From: Verrucomicrobiaceae bacterium UBA1938
GTDB lineage: Bacteria; Verrucomicrobiota; Verrucomicrobiia; Verrucomicrobiales; Verrucomicrobiaceae
NCBI GenBank assembly: GCA_002336895.1
Contig: DDFC01000022.1
Coordinates: 186,001 to 250,000 of the forward strand
Direction: 5' to 3'
DNA: 64,000 bases
The notes beneath the pieces are model-generated. The model did not search any database, was not told the DNA's origin, and saw only the letters and a program-made list of their open reading frames with translations. Shown in pieces: positions 15,551 to 24,345 of the stretch; position 1 is the first letter of the stretch; each line of letters begins with the position of its first letter. A program made the position numbers and the translations under genes.

Positions 15551-18500
15551 CTATGCACCCGGATGCAGCGCCCCATGCACCGCCCGCAGAAGCGTGGCGG
15601 CATTATAGGGCTTGAGCAGCACATGCTCCACGCGCAGTGCATGCAACTGGTCCAGACGCCCGGCCTCCGCCACACCGGTGGATCCAATCACAGGCACATC
15701 CGCGCTGAGCTTCCGCAGCGTGCGCACAAACAACACACCATCCATCACCGGCATCATTACATCCGTCAGCACCACGGCCACCTGGCTGATGTTTTTCGAG
15801 AATAGATCGATCGCCTCCACCCCATCGCCCGCCAGAAGCACGCGGTAACCATTGGCCTCCAGCACCGAGCCTGCCGCGGTGGTGATAGCAGCCTCGTCGT
15901 CCACGACCAGCACCAGCTCTCCGTGGCCGCATGGCGTTGCAGCGGTGCTGCCGTCGTCTGCAGCCTGCGTCGGCTCCGCAGCCGCAGGCAGATACACGTG
16001 GAAGGTCGTCCCAGCCCCCGTCTTGCTCTCCACTTTGAGAATGCCGCCGTGGCTTTTCACGATGCCATGAACGGTAGAAAGGCCAAGCCCAGTCCCCTTG
16101 CCCACCCCCTTGGTGGTGAAAAACGGGTCAAAAATGCGCTCGATGATCTCCGGCGGCATGCCGCAGCCCGTGTCACTCACCTTCAGCAGCACATACGCAC
16201 CAGAGGCCACCTCCGGCAGCATGCTGGCGTAGCTGAGGTCGATGTCCAGATTCGCCGCACTCAGCCGCAGCCGCCCGCCATCCGGCATGGCGTCGCGCGC
16301 ATTCACACACAGGTTCAGCAGCACCTGGTGCATCTGCGTTGCGTCTCCCAGCACCAGCCGCAGGTTCGGTTCTATCTCAGTCTCCACCCGGATGTTTTTG
16401 GGAAAGGTGCTCCGGATCATCTGCTCGATCTCCTGGATCAGCACCCCCGCCATCAGCGGCTGCTTCTCCCCCTCGTACCCACGCCCAAAGGTCAGCACCT
16501 GCTTGACAATCTGCGCCCCGCGCTGGGCGCTCATCTCGATCGTATCGCACAGGCTGGCACGTTTCTCCTCGGGCATCCCCCTCCGCAGCATTGCCACAGA
16601 CATCATGATCGGCGTCAGGATGTTGTTCAGGTCATGCGCCACCCCGCTGGCCAGCGTGCCGATGCTCTCCATCCGCTGTGCGCGGAGGAACTGCTGCTCC
16701 AGCTTCTTGCGCTCGGTGATGTCGTGAAAGGTCCACACACGCCCGTAGTAGGTGCCGTCACGCCCCCGGACTGGTGCTGAGTAGCGTTCCAAGAGGGTGC
16801 CGTCCACCAGCTCGATCACATCGCTGCTGGACTCATCCGGGTGCGCATTGAGGTGGGCGATCTTTTGTACAAAGTACTCCGGATCCTTCACCCGCCCCAC
16901 CACATATTGAAACTGCGGCGCGTCATCGGGGTCGTCGGCGATGTGCGGCGGAATCTTCCAAAGCTCGTTCATCCGCCGGTTTTGCAGCAGCTTTCTGGCA
17001 TTGCTGTCCAGCACCAGGATGCCGTCGATGGCCGAATGCACCTGCGCCTCAAAGAAAGCCGTGCGCCAGCGCAGCTCCTGCTCGGCCTGCCGCCGCAGGA
17101 GCTCGCCTTCCCCCACCTCCAGGGCAAAGCTGATGTCCATGGCCAGCTCGTCCAGCAGCTGCATTTCCTCCTCGCTGAAAAAGGCGGTCTCATCAGAGTA
17201 AAGCGTGAAGACGCCCCGCACTTTCCCGCCAGTCTTCAGCGGAAAGCAGGCTGACGAGCGGTAGCCGCGCCTGGTCATTTCCTCACTCCATGGGGCCATT
17301 CGCGGATCACTCTCGATGTCATTGCAGATGGAGTGCTCCCCGGACTGGAAGCACCTCCCGGCCGGCCCCACGCTCCGCTCCAGTTCATTCAGGTCGATGT
17401 TGATCTTGTCCAGATAGCCGTCCACCACACCTGCGGAAGTCACCGGCTTCACCCTGTTGGCGGCGCTGTCGTGCATGCCCACCCACACCATGCGGAAGCC
17501 CCCCGTCTCCACTGCTATCTCACAGGCCTTGGTCAGCATCACCGCCGGGTCTTTCTCATGCACGATGGTCTTGTTGATGGCGCTCAGCACCGCATAGATG
17601 CGGTTCAGCTGCCGGATTCTCAGCTCCGCCTGCTTGTGCTCTGTGATGTCCTGGATGGTCCCGAGGATTTTGCCTGCCTCCCCACCTTCATCCAATTGGA
17701 TCCGGTAGCGCGCCAGCATCACGCGCTCCACGCCGTCCTTGCGGATGATCCGGTGCTCATACTGCCGTGCAAAGTTCGGGTCAGTAGCCGCCTTTCCAGC
17801 CGCCAGCTCAGCCACCACGATCCCCGCATCCTCGGGGTGCACAAACCTCCGGATGTATTCCGCTGGAGTCATTGAGCTCCCGCCTTCCAGCTCGGAAGTC
17901 GTGCCCAGCATCTGGTAGAGGAACTCGTCCCGGTTGACGATGTTCTTCGCCACGTCAAACTCCCAGTGCCCCAGCTTCGCAATCTCCATCGCCTGCAGCA
18001 GCTGCACCTGCTTCTGCCGCAGGATTTCCTCCGCCTCCTTCTGAGCCGTGATGTCCAGCTCTATCCCATCCCACAGCACATGCCCGTTGGCAGCACGGCG
18101 CGGTGCTGAGGTAAAGAGGCTCCAGCGCACCGCCCCCGAGGGCAGTTGCATGCGCAGCTCCGCCATGAAGGGCTGCATGCTCTCCAGGGCGGCGGCCTCC
18201 CTGTCCGCCACCCGAGGCCGGTCTGCCTCCACCACCTGGCAGTAAAGCACCTGCGCATCCTTCAGGACTTCCGCTGCTGTGACCTCATGCAGCTTTTCCA
18301 CCCCGGCGCTCACATAGGTAAACCGCCTCTCCATCCCGTCCGTCCCCATGTCCAGCTGGTACATCATGCCGCTGGGCAGGTTGTCTCCCAGGCTGCGGAG
18401 GCGCGCCTCGCTCTCCCTCAGCGCCTCGTCAGCCTGCTTCTGCGCGGTGATGTCTCGTGCGATCTTTGACGCCCCCGTCACCTTCCCCTCTCCATCTCTC

Positions 18501-19840
18501 AGTGGTGAAATCGTGGCCGATATAAAAATCCTCCGCCCGTCTTTGCGCACGCGCACCGTCTCAAAATGCTGCACCGTCTCGCCACGTGCTATCCTGGCCA
18601 GGATTTCCCCCTCCTCATCCTGCCCCTCTGGCGGGAACAAGATCGGCATTTTCTGGCCGAGTGTCTCCTCAGCCTTGTAGCCAAAGATCTTCTCCGCCCC
18701 CTGGTTCCAGCTCGTCACGATGCCCTCCAGGGTCTTGCCGATGATCGCGTCCTCCGAGCATTCCACGATGGCCGCCAGCTGCGCCTGCTTGCGCTGCAGC
18801 TCTCCACGCTCAGTGATGTCCACCACCGATGAGATCACGCATTTCCGCCCCCCCATCTCAATGGATTCGGCATTGACGTTGACCTCCCTGCGGCCGCCAT
18901 CACGTGTTACCGCCTTCATTTCCATGTCGCGCAGTGAACCGCCTGCAAAAAGCGGCGCAAACTTCCGGCTGCGCTCGTCCGTGTTCTCCCAGATGCCCAG
19001 CTCCAGAGAACTGCGCCCGATCACCTCCTCCGGGGAAAACCCGATGATCTCGCAGTAGCTGTCATTGACCTCGATAAACCGCCCCGTCTCGAGTTCTGTG
19101 ATCGCTATGCCTCCGGGGTTGGACTGGAATGCCTTTGAAAACTTCTCCTCGCTCTCCTGCAGTTCATTCAGTTCACGGCGGCGGACGGTCAGATTGAAAA
19201 CCAGCACCATCGTGCAGGCCAGCGCCAGAATCATCACGACCGCGACCGTCCAGTACAGATCGCTGACGCTGCGGCGGATCGAGCTCGAAAAGCTGATGCT
19301 GTTGGCGTGGTTGTACTCGATCAGCTCCTCCGCCGCTTTGATGACTGGCTGAAACACCGGAAGCAGCTCGCGCCCGAGGAAGGCGGCGGCCCCCTCGCGG
19401 TCCCCGCTTTGAATCAGCTTTTCATACTCCGTCCGCCGTTTGAAAAACACCGCAGACTTTTCCCTCACCTTCTCCAGCAGCACTCGATCCTCGTCCGGGC
19501 TCATTTTGATGGTGGCCTGATATTTTTTGAGATCCTCGGCAAAGGCCTGATCCGCCTCATGCGCCGTGGCCAGGTTTTCGTCCCGGGTCTCGGTTGTCTG
19601 CGCCGAAGCCGCCACCAGCACCGCCCTGAAACCGCGGGAGATGGCCATTCGCATGTAGTGTGCATGGATCGTCCCCGGCACCGCGTCGTGGGCGATCAAG
19701 TCGCTGTTTCTCTCCACCTTTCTCCCGCTGCGGTACGCCATTGCGCAGAGCGCCGTCAAAAGCCCCAGAATAGCGATGCTCGCCAGCCTTATTTGCAGGG
19801 AGGAGTTGAGAGGTCGTCTCTTCTTGGTGGGGCGTTTCAT
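15551..19840 (-). CDS. Multi-PAS hybrid sensor histidine kinase
   Basis: 1429 residues. Membrane helices at about 17-36 and 199-220 flank a helical periplasmic sensor domain of the four-helix type (DEDRVLLEKVREKSAVFFKRR). Several PAS/PAC units follow (about 232-840), then a GAF domain (about 770-940) and another PAS. The kinase core has the H-box GVAHDLNNILTP with His at about 1069, N-box NLCVNARDAMPDGG, DTGCGMPPEIIERIFDPFFTTK split across G1/F, and GTGLGLSTVHGIV. The C-terminal receiver domain has VLVVDDEAA, phospho-acceptor Asp at about 1360 (LTDVMMPVMDG) and the LLKPY Lys. No partner regulator gene is adjacent. A 14-bp palindrome lies just upstream of its start. Confidence 0.93.
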   Translation of the reverse strand: MKRPTKKRRPLNSSLQIRLASIAILGLLTALCAMAYRSGRKVERNSDLIAHDAVPGTIHAHYMRMAISRGFRAVLVAASAQTTETRDENLATAHEADQAFAEDLKKYQATIKMSPDEDRVLLEKVREKSAVFFKRRTEYEKLIQSGDREGAAAFLGRELLPVFQPVIKAAEELIEYNHANSISFSSSIRRSVSDLYWTVAVVMILALACTMVLVFNLTVRRRELNELQESEEKFSKAFQSNPGGIAITELETGRFIEVNDSYCEIIGFSPEEVIGRSSLELGIWENTDERSRKFAPLFAGGSLRDMEMKAVTRDGGRREVNVNAESIEMGGRKCVISSVVDITERGELQRKQAQLAAIVECSEDAIIGKTLEGIVTSWNQGAEKIFGYKAEETLGQKMPILFPPEGQDEEGEILARIARGETVQHFETVRVRKDGRRIFISATISPLRDGEGKVTGASKIARDITAQKQADEALRESEARLRSLGDNLPSGMMYQLDMGTDGMERRFTYVSAGVEKLHEVTAAEVLKDAQVLYCQVVEADRPRVADREAAALESMQPFMAELRMQLPSGAVRWSLFTSAPRRAANGHVLWDGIELDITAQKEAEEILRQKQVQLLQAMEIAKLGHWEFDVAKNIVNRDEFLYQMLGTTSELEGGSSMTPAEYIRRFVHPEDAGIVVAELAAGKAATDPNFARQYEHRIIRKDGVERVMLARYRIQLDEGGEAGKILGTIQDITEHKQAELRIRQLNRIYAVLSAINKTIVHEKDPAVMLTKACEIAVETGGFRMVWVGMHDSAANRVKPVTSAGVVDGYLDKINIDLNELERSVGPAGRCFQSGEHSICNDIESDPRMAPWSEEMTRRGYRSSACFPLKTGGKVRGVFTLYSDETAFFSEEEMQLLDELAMDISFALEVGEGELLRRQAEQELRWRTAFFEAQVHSAIDGILVLDSNARKLLQNRRMNELWKIPPHIADDPDDAPQFQYVVGRVKDPEYFVQKIAHLNAHPDESSSDVIELVDGTLLERYSAPVRGRDGTYYGRVWTFHDITERKKLEQQFLRAQRMESIGTLASGVAHDLNNILTPIMMSVAMLRRGMPEEKRASLCDTIEMSAQRGAQIVKQVLTFGRGYEGEKQPLMAGVLIQEIEQMIRSTFPKNIRVETEIEPNLRLVLGDATQMHQVLLNLCVNARDAMPDGGRLRLSAANLDIDLSYASMLPEVASGAYVLLKVSDTGCGMPPEIIERIFDPFFTTKGVGKGTGLGLSTVHGIVKSHGGILKVESKTGAGTTFHVYLPAAAEPTQAADDGSTAATPCGHGELVLVVDDEAAITTAAGSVLEANGYRVLLAGDGVEAIDLFSKNISQVAVVLTDVMMPVMDGVLFVRTLRKLSADVPVIGSTGVAEAGRLDQLHALRVEHVLLKPYNAATLLRAVHGALHPGA

Positions 19841-19850
19841 CAGGGCTGCG

Positions 19851-19864
19851 AAATCAGCTGATTT
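19851..19864. promoter_or_regulatory. 14-bp perfect palindrome upstream of the hybrid kinase
   Basis: AAATCAGCTGATTT is its own reverse complement. It lies 11-24 bases before the kinase start codon in the divergent gap to the DUF1080 gene. It could be an operator or overlap the ribosome-binding region; there is no direct evidence. The rest of the gap (19865-20063) contains an AT-rich stretch around 19922-19975 but no promoter I can define. Confidence 0.4.
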
Positions 19865-20063
19865 TCAGAGGGTCTGGTCTCAGCCACAGGCCGGGTGGGT
19901 TGGCATTGGCAGCAGAAGCCACTAAATATCCGGCTTATTTCATTCCGGCAGCAAATAAATCCGCGCTTAATTTGCTTGCCGTGAATCCTCCCCTGCGAGG
20001 GACGCATCTAGCCCAAACATGCGTGGAAAGACCCAGCCCGTCCCCCCGTTTACCACCGCTCCT

Positions 20064-20741
20064 ATGAGCCACCGTCTGCTTTCCCTCGCCGCCTTTGTCA
20101 CCCTCGCCACCGCCCTCCCTGCCGAAGACGCCTTCGTCTCCCTCTTTGATGGCAAGACCCTCGCCGGATGGGAGCAGCACAGCGGCAAGGCCGAGTACCG
20201 CGTGGAAAACGGCGCTGTCGTGGGCAAGACCGTCCCCGACACCGGCAACTCCTTCCTCTGCACCGCCAAAAAATACGCCAACTTCATCCTCGAACTCGAA
20301 TTCAAGGTCGATCCCTCCATGAACTCCGGCATCCAGTTCCGCAGCAACTACTACACCCAGGAGACCGAGGTCGAAATCGCCGGCAAAAAGAAGAAATTTC
20401 CCGCCGACCGCGTCCACGGCTACCAGTTTGAGATCGACCCCAGCGCCCGAGCCTTCACCGGCGGCGTCTATGACGAAGGCCGCCGCGGCTGGCTCTTTGA
20501 CCTCAAAAACAACGAAGCGGCCCGCAAAGCCTTCAAGCAGGGAGAATGGAACCAGGCCCGCATCGAGTGCCGCGGCTCCAGCATCAAAACCTTCATCAAT
20601 GGCGTCCCCGCAGCCGACTTCACCGACGACATGACCGCCGAAGGCGTCATCGCCCTCCAGGTGCACGGCATCGGCAAGAAAAAGGAAGCCGTGGGCAAAG
20701 AGGTGATGTGGAAAAATATCCGCATCCAGGAACTCAAGTAG
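20064..20741 (+). CDS. DUF1080 (3-keto-disaccharide hydrolase) family protein, exported
   Basis: 225 residues from ATG 20064, giving a signal peptide (MSHRLLSLAAFVTLATALPA). The single domain shows the DUF1080 pattern: FVSLFDGKTLAGWEQ, YRVENGAVVGKT, NFILELEFKVDPSMNSGIQFRS, VHGYQFEIDPS, GWLFDL, EWNQARIECRGSSIKTFINGVPAADF and GVIALQVHG. The fold is concanavalin-like, and members cleave or bind sugars in the periplasm. Planctomycetes and Verrucomicrobia carry many copies. A hairpin at 20761-20792 follows the gene. Confidence 0.9.
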   Translation: MSHRLLSLAAFVTLATALPAEDAFVSLFDGKTLAGWEQHSGKAEYRVENGAVVGKTVPDTGNSFLCTAKKYANFILELEFKVDPSMNSGIQFRSNYYTQETEVEIAGKKKKFPADRVHGYQFEIDPSARAFTGGVYDEGRRGWLFDLKNNEAARKAFKQGEWNQARIECRGSSIKTFINGVPAADFTDDMTAEGVIALQVHGIGKKKEAVGKEVMWKNIRIQELK

Positions 20742-20760
20742 AATCGTCAGAAGAGTTCTT

Positions 20761-20792
20761 GCGGGAAACGAGTTGGAAAACTCGCTTCCCGC
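20761..20792. repeat. Strong intergenic hairpin
   Basis: Arms at 20761-20774 and 20779-20792 pair over 14 bp with one mismatch, closed by a GGAA tetraloop. It lies between the DUF1080 stop (20741) and the dienelactone hydrolase start (20814). No T-run follows, so it is not a classical terminator; transcript end protection or attenuation is possible. Confidence 0.65.
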
Positions 20793-20813
20793 TGCTTACA
20801 CTGCGCTCAAACC

Positions 20814-21605
20814 ATGAAAACCAACCGCGCTCTGCTTTTCATTTCCTCACTCATCCTTTCCACTGGACTGCTCCACGCTGAAATCCAGGAAAACCTCGTC
20901 GAATACAAATCCGGAGACACCCTCTGCGAGGGCCTCCACGTCGTGGACTCCGCCAAGGCAGGAAAGCTCCCCTCCGTCCTCATCATCCACCAGTGGACAG
21001 GCCTCAGCGACAACGAGAAAATGCGCGCCCGCATGCTCGCCGAGCTGGGCTACAACGTCTTTGCCGCAGACATCTACGGCAAGGGCATCCGCCCCCAGCC
21101 CCCCGCCGCCGGCCAGGAGGCGGGCAAATACAAGACTGACCGCAAGCTCTACCGCGAGCGCCTTCTCTCCGCCCTCGAAGTGCTCAACAAAGACCCGCAT
21201 ACCGACGTCTCCAAGGTGGCCGCCATCGGCTACTGCTTTGGCGGCACCGGCGTCATCGAACTCGCCCGCACCGGCGCCCTCATCAAAGGCATCGTCAGCT
21301 TCCACGGCGGCCTCGACTCCCCCACACCCGCCGACGGCAAAAACGTCAAGGGCAAGGTCCTCATCCTCCACGGAGCCGACGATCCCTTTGTCAAAGCCCC
21401 CGACATCGCCGCCTTTGAGCAGGAAATGAAAGACGCCAAGGTGGACTACAAGCTCGTCAGCTACCCCGGTGCCGTCCACTCCTTCACCCAGAAGGCCGCC
21501 GGCAACGACAACAGCAAAGGCGCCGCCTACAACGAAGCCGCAGACAAAGCCTCCTGGGAGGAGATGAAGGCCTTCTTTGGCCGCATCTTCAAATCCGACG
21601 GCTGA
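20814..21605 (+). CDS. Dienelactone hydrolase family protein, exported
   Basis: 263 residues with a signal peptide (about residues 1-22, ending LLHA). The alpha/beta-hydrolase core has LPSVLIIHQWTGL as the oxyanion strand, the nucleophile elbow G-Y-C141-F-G-G, Asp at 189/190 in LILHGADDP, and His222 in YPGAVHSFTQ. This is the full Cys-Asp-His triad of dienelactone hydrolases. A periplasmic hydrolase of ester or lactone substrates is expected. It lies downstream of the DUF1080 gene, with the TraB-like gene next. Confidence 0.9.
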   Translation: MKTNRALLFISSLILSTGLLHAEIQENLVEYKSGDTLCEGLHVVDSAKAGKLPSVLIIHQWTGLSDNEKMRARMLAELGYNVFAADIYGKGIRPQPPAAGQEAGKYKTDRKLYRERLLSALEVLNKDPHTDVSKVAAIGYCFGGTGVIELARTGALIKGIVSFHGGLDSPTPADGKNVKGKVLILHGADDPFVKAPDIAAFEQEMKDAKVDYKLVSYPGAVHSFTQKAAGNDNSKGAAYNEAADKASWEEMKAFFGRIFKSDG

Positions 21606-21660
21606 TCCACACCCGCTCCGCCCTCTTCCGCGCCCCTCCCCACCCGCCGCCTCACCGGCC

Positions 21661-22521
21661 ATGAAAAAGCTCCTCCTCCTGCCCGCCGTGCTGGCCTTCA
21701 CCACGCTGCACGCAGCAGCGGCGGAAGAGACCACCAACTTCATCCGCTTTGTCGAAGAGGCCAGGACCGACAGCCTCCAGACCGCGGTGATGAGCTACGA
21801 GTCTCCGCAGAAAATCAAGGTGGACCTCGTCGGGGCCATCCACATCGCCGACAAGGCCTACTTCGACGGCCTCAATCTCCGCTTCAAAAAATACGACGCC
21901 GTCCTCTACGAACTCGTAGGCCCCGCCTTTGAAGACCGCGATGATCCCGAGGTGAAACAGGAGGCCGCAAAGCTCCAGTGGGTGGGCCAGCTCCAGACCA
22001 TGATGCGGGACACCCTCAAGCTCCACGGCCAGCTCGAAAGCATCGACTACCGCGCCCCAAACTTCGTCCATGCAGACATGGACCTCTCCCAGTTCTCCGA
22101 GACCCAGACCCAGAAGCAGGAGAGCTTCTTCTCCCTCTACCTCAAGGCCGTGAAGGCCCAGACCCAGGCCAGCGAAAAACGCGGTGCCGACTCCAACGCC
22201 GCCGGCCTCGCCACACTGCTCAAGGTCTTCACCGTGAAAGACAGCAGCACCGAGCTCAAGCGCCTCCTCGCCCGCGAATTTGACACCGTCGAGGACCTCA
22301 TGGCCGGAATCGAATCCGGAGACGGCACCGTCCTCGTCGGCGAGCGCAACAAAGTCGCCCTCCAGGTGCTCGACCAACAGATCGCCTTCGGCAAAAAGAA
22401 CCTCGCAATCTTCTACGGCGCCGCCCACCTCGGAGACATGGAGCAGCGCCTCCTCAAAAAAGGCTACAAACTCACCGCCGTCACCTGGCTCAAAGCCTGG
22501 GACCTCCCCCACGCCGAGTAG
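21661..22521 (+). CDS. TraB/GumN-like protein, exported
   Basis: 286 residues from ATG 21661, giving a signal peptide (MKKLLLLPAVLAFTTLHAAAA). TraB-family marks are VDLVGAIHIADKAYFDGL near the start, YDAVLYELVGP, and late ERNKVALQVLDQQ and LAIFYGAAHLGDMEQRLLKKGY. The GxxH and GAAHL residues resemble the metal-linked motifs of Tiki/TraB proteins. The enzymatic role of bacterial members is unsettled. The gene starts 55 bases after the dienelactone hydrolase stop and may share its transcript. Confidence 0.75.
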   Translation: MKKLLLLPAVLAFTTLHAAAAEETTNFIRFVEEARTDSLQTAVMSYESPQKIKVDLVGAIHIADKAYFDGLNLRFKKYDAVLYELVGPAFEDRDDPEVKQEAAKLQWVGQLQTMMRDTLKLHGQLESIDYRAPNFVHADMDLSQFSETQTQKQESFFSLYLKAVKAQTQASEKRGADSNAAGLATLLKVFTVKDSSTELKRLLAREFDTVEDLMAGIESGDGTVLVGERNKVALQVLDQQIAFGKKNLAIFYGAAHLGDMEQRLLKKGYKLTAVTWLKAWDLPHAE

Positions 22522-22593
22522 GACCCGCTTCATGGCTCATTCCCCTGCGGACAAAGTCAGTCCCGCAAACTCTCATCTCATCCATTCTTGGAA

Positions 22594-22668
22594 TGGAGCC
22601 AGCAGTCGGGGTCGAACCGACGACCTGCGGTTTACAAAACCGCTGCTCTACCACTGAGCTATGCAGGC
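22594..22668 (-). tRNA. tRNA-Thr(UGU)
   Basis: On the minus strand the cloverleaf reads: acceptor GCCTGCA, D-stem GCTC/GAGC, anticodon stem GCGGT/ACCGC with loop TTTGTAA (anticodon TGT), 5-nt variable loop, T-stem GTCGG/CCGAC with loop TTCGACC, acceptor 3' arm TGCTGGC, discriminator T, and encoded CCA. Base 4 against base 69 is a U-U mismatch. The discriminator is U rather than the A seen in E. coli tRNA-Thr. Confidence 0.93.
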
Positions 22669-22769
22669 ACGTTTGGGTGGGCACGCATCATAAAACGCCT
22701 GCACGGATTCGGCAAATGGATTTACAACCGGATTGATCCGGGGAAAAGATCACCTCCCCGCCCAACCGC

Positions 22770-23546
22770 ATGCTCATCACCAGCTCCTCCAACGAACGCA
22801 TCAAACACGCCCGCCGCGTGCGCGAGGGCCGTGAGCATGATCTCATCTTCGTCGAAGGAGAGCGCCTCGTGGGCGAATGCATCTCTTCCGGCCTCAGCCT
22901 TCACGCCTGCTTCACCTCCGCAGCCCCCTCTCCCGCCCAGCAGGCGCTGCTGGAGCGCCTCTCCTGCCCCGTGCTTCAGCTCTCCGAGTCTGTGCTGGAG
23001 TCCCTCGGCGACACCGTGTCCACCCAGGGCATCATCGTCATTGCCGAGCGCCCGCAGCCGGCGCTGGACAGCTTCTTTGCCAGCCCCGCCCCGCTCATCC
23101 TCGGGCTGGACCGCATCCAAGACCCCGGAAACTTCGGCACCCTTGTCCGCACTGCTGAGTCTGCCGGCGCCAGCGGCATCTTCTCTTTCGCGGGCTCCAC
23201 TGACGCCTTTGCTCCCAAAACCCTGCGCAGTTCCATGGGCTCCGCCTTCCGCCTGCCCATCCTGCCAGACGTCTCCGGCCTCGGCGTGCTCGAGACCTGC
23301 CGCAGCCGTGGCATCAAAACCGTCGTCGCCACCGGCGAGGCGGAGCTGCTGCATTATGACTACGACTGGCGCCAGCCCACCCTCCTCATCCTCGGGAACG
23401 AAGGCCGTGGTGCCAGCGCGGACATCATGCGCGCCTGCGATGCGCGGGTCCGCATTCCCCTGCATGCGCCAGTGGAATCTCTGAACGTGGCGGCGGCGGG
23501 TGCGGCGATCTTGTTTGAGGCGGTGAGGCAGCGCGGCTTGCGATAA
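22770..23546 (+). CDS. TrmH/SpoU-family RNA 2'-O-methyltransferase
   Basis: 258 residues. The N-terminal substrate-binding domain starts MLITSSSNERIKHARRVREGREHDLIFVEGERLV. The SPOUT domain has motif 1 DRIQDPGNFGTLVRTAESAGA, motif 2 LLILGNEGRGAS and motif 3 VRIPLHAPVESLNVAAAGAAILFE, which form the trefoil knot that binds SAM. It should methylate a ribose 2'-OH in rRNA or tRNA; the target site cannot be told (RlmB/TsnR/YsgA-like). It lies 100 bases past tRNA-Thr on the opposite strand. Confidence 0.92.
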   Translation: MLITSSSNERIKHARRVREGREHDLIFVEGERLVGECISSGLSLHACFTSAAPSPAQQALLERLSCPVLQLSESVLESLGDTVSTQGIIVIAERPQPALDSFFASPAPLILGLDRIQDPGNFGTLVRTAESAGASGIFSFAGSTDAFAPKTLRSSMGSAFRLPILPDVSGLGVLETCRSRGIKTVVATGEAELLHYDYDWRQPTLLILGNEGRGASADIMRACDARVRIPLHAPVESLNVAAAGAAILFEAVRQRGLR

Positions 23547-23567
23547 AGCAAACAGCCCGGCTGGCTT

Positions 23568-24236
23568 TCACTTTCGGATGGTACGTTGATCCAGGTCGGC
23601 TTCGAGAACCTTGCCGATGAGCAGTGTGATCTGAGCCTGGAACCGATCATGAGCGGACGACTCCCCTTGAAGCACCAGCCTGGATCCGTCTTTATCCCCG
23701 TCCATGAGTCGCAGGCTCATGGCCTCAAGGCGCTGGTCCATTTTTTTGAAGAGAGCGCCATTTTGAATCACCTCGGAAAGATCTGCGCCTTCCCGCAAGG
23801 GCTCCCCCAAAATGAAGGCAAGGAGCGCAGGGCTCATGCGATATTCCCTGGATTCAAACTCGGCATCCTCCATGACCGATCGAATTTGCAGCCGTCCGTC
23901 CCGCAGCCTGGTCTTGCAGATGTAAAGCTCGCAGAGATGCTGGATGGAAACGATCAGCGGGCTGTCTTTTGAAAGAACCAGAGGCGTTTCTGAGGAGGCC
24001 AAAGTCTTTCTGGCAGCCGCCGACCATTCGACCTTTGCGCTGAGAAACGCTGCCTCCGCGCTCGGAAGAGCTGAAAGGATCCGGTTCAACTCCGTTTCCA
24101 GGTCTCCCTTCAAATTGAGCGTTTGTTCCGGCGATGCTGACAAAAGCAAAGCCTCCAAACTGACCTCCTTTGCCCAGCCAGGTTCCGCGAGCAAAAATAC
24201 CCAGCTAAGAAGCAACAGCGAGCCCAGTGTTTTCAT
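23568..24236 (-). CDS. Hypothetical exported protein
   Basis: 222 residues with a signal peptide (MKTLGSLLLLSWVFLLAEPGWA). The mature part is mixed alpha/beta with no cofactor motif. It has two Cys (SIQHLCELYICKTRL). The pattern LSKDSPLIVSIQHLCELYICKTRLRDGRLQIRSV recalls a small domain seen in secretin-type N-terminal regions, but the match is weak. It is convergent with the SpoU methyltransferase, with a 21-bp gap. Family not recognised. Confidence 0.6.
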   Translation of the reverse strand: MKTLGSLLLLSWVFLLAEPGWAKEVSLEALLLSASPEQTLNLKGDLETELNRILSALPSAEAAFLSAKVEWSAAARKTLASSETPLVLSKDSPLIVSIQHLCELYICKTRLRDGRLQIRSVMEDAEFESREYRMSPALLAFILGEPLREGADLSEVIQNGALFKKMDQRLEAMSLRLMDGDKDGSRLVLQGESSAHDRFQAQITLLIGKVLEADLDQRTIRK

Positions 24237-24345
24237 ACGGTTTGAGGTGCAAGCTTACGTGACATGACGCCGAACGCCCATGGACCAGCATAGCAAACCC
24301 ATTCGCATTGCTATCGAAAACTGCGCCTCACAGTTCGAAGGAGAG

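Noticed and set aside
23547..23567. Two-way terminator between the SpoU methyltransferase and the hypothetical exported protein
   Set aside because: Only a four- to five-base stem around AAAGC/GCTTT is visible, with no clear T-run; too weak to list.
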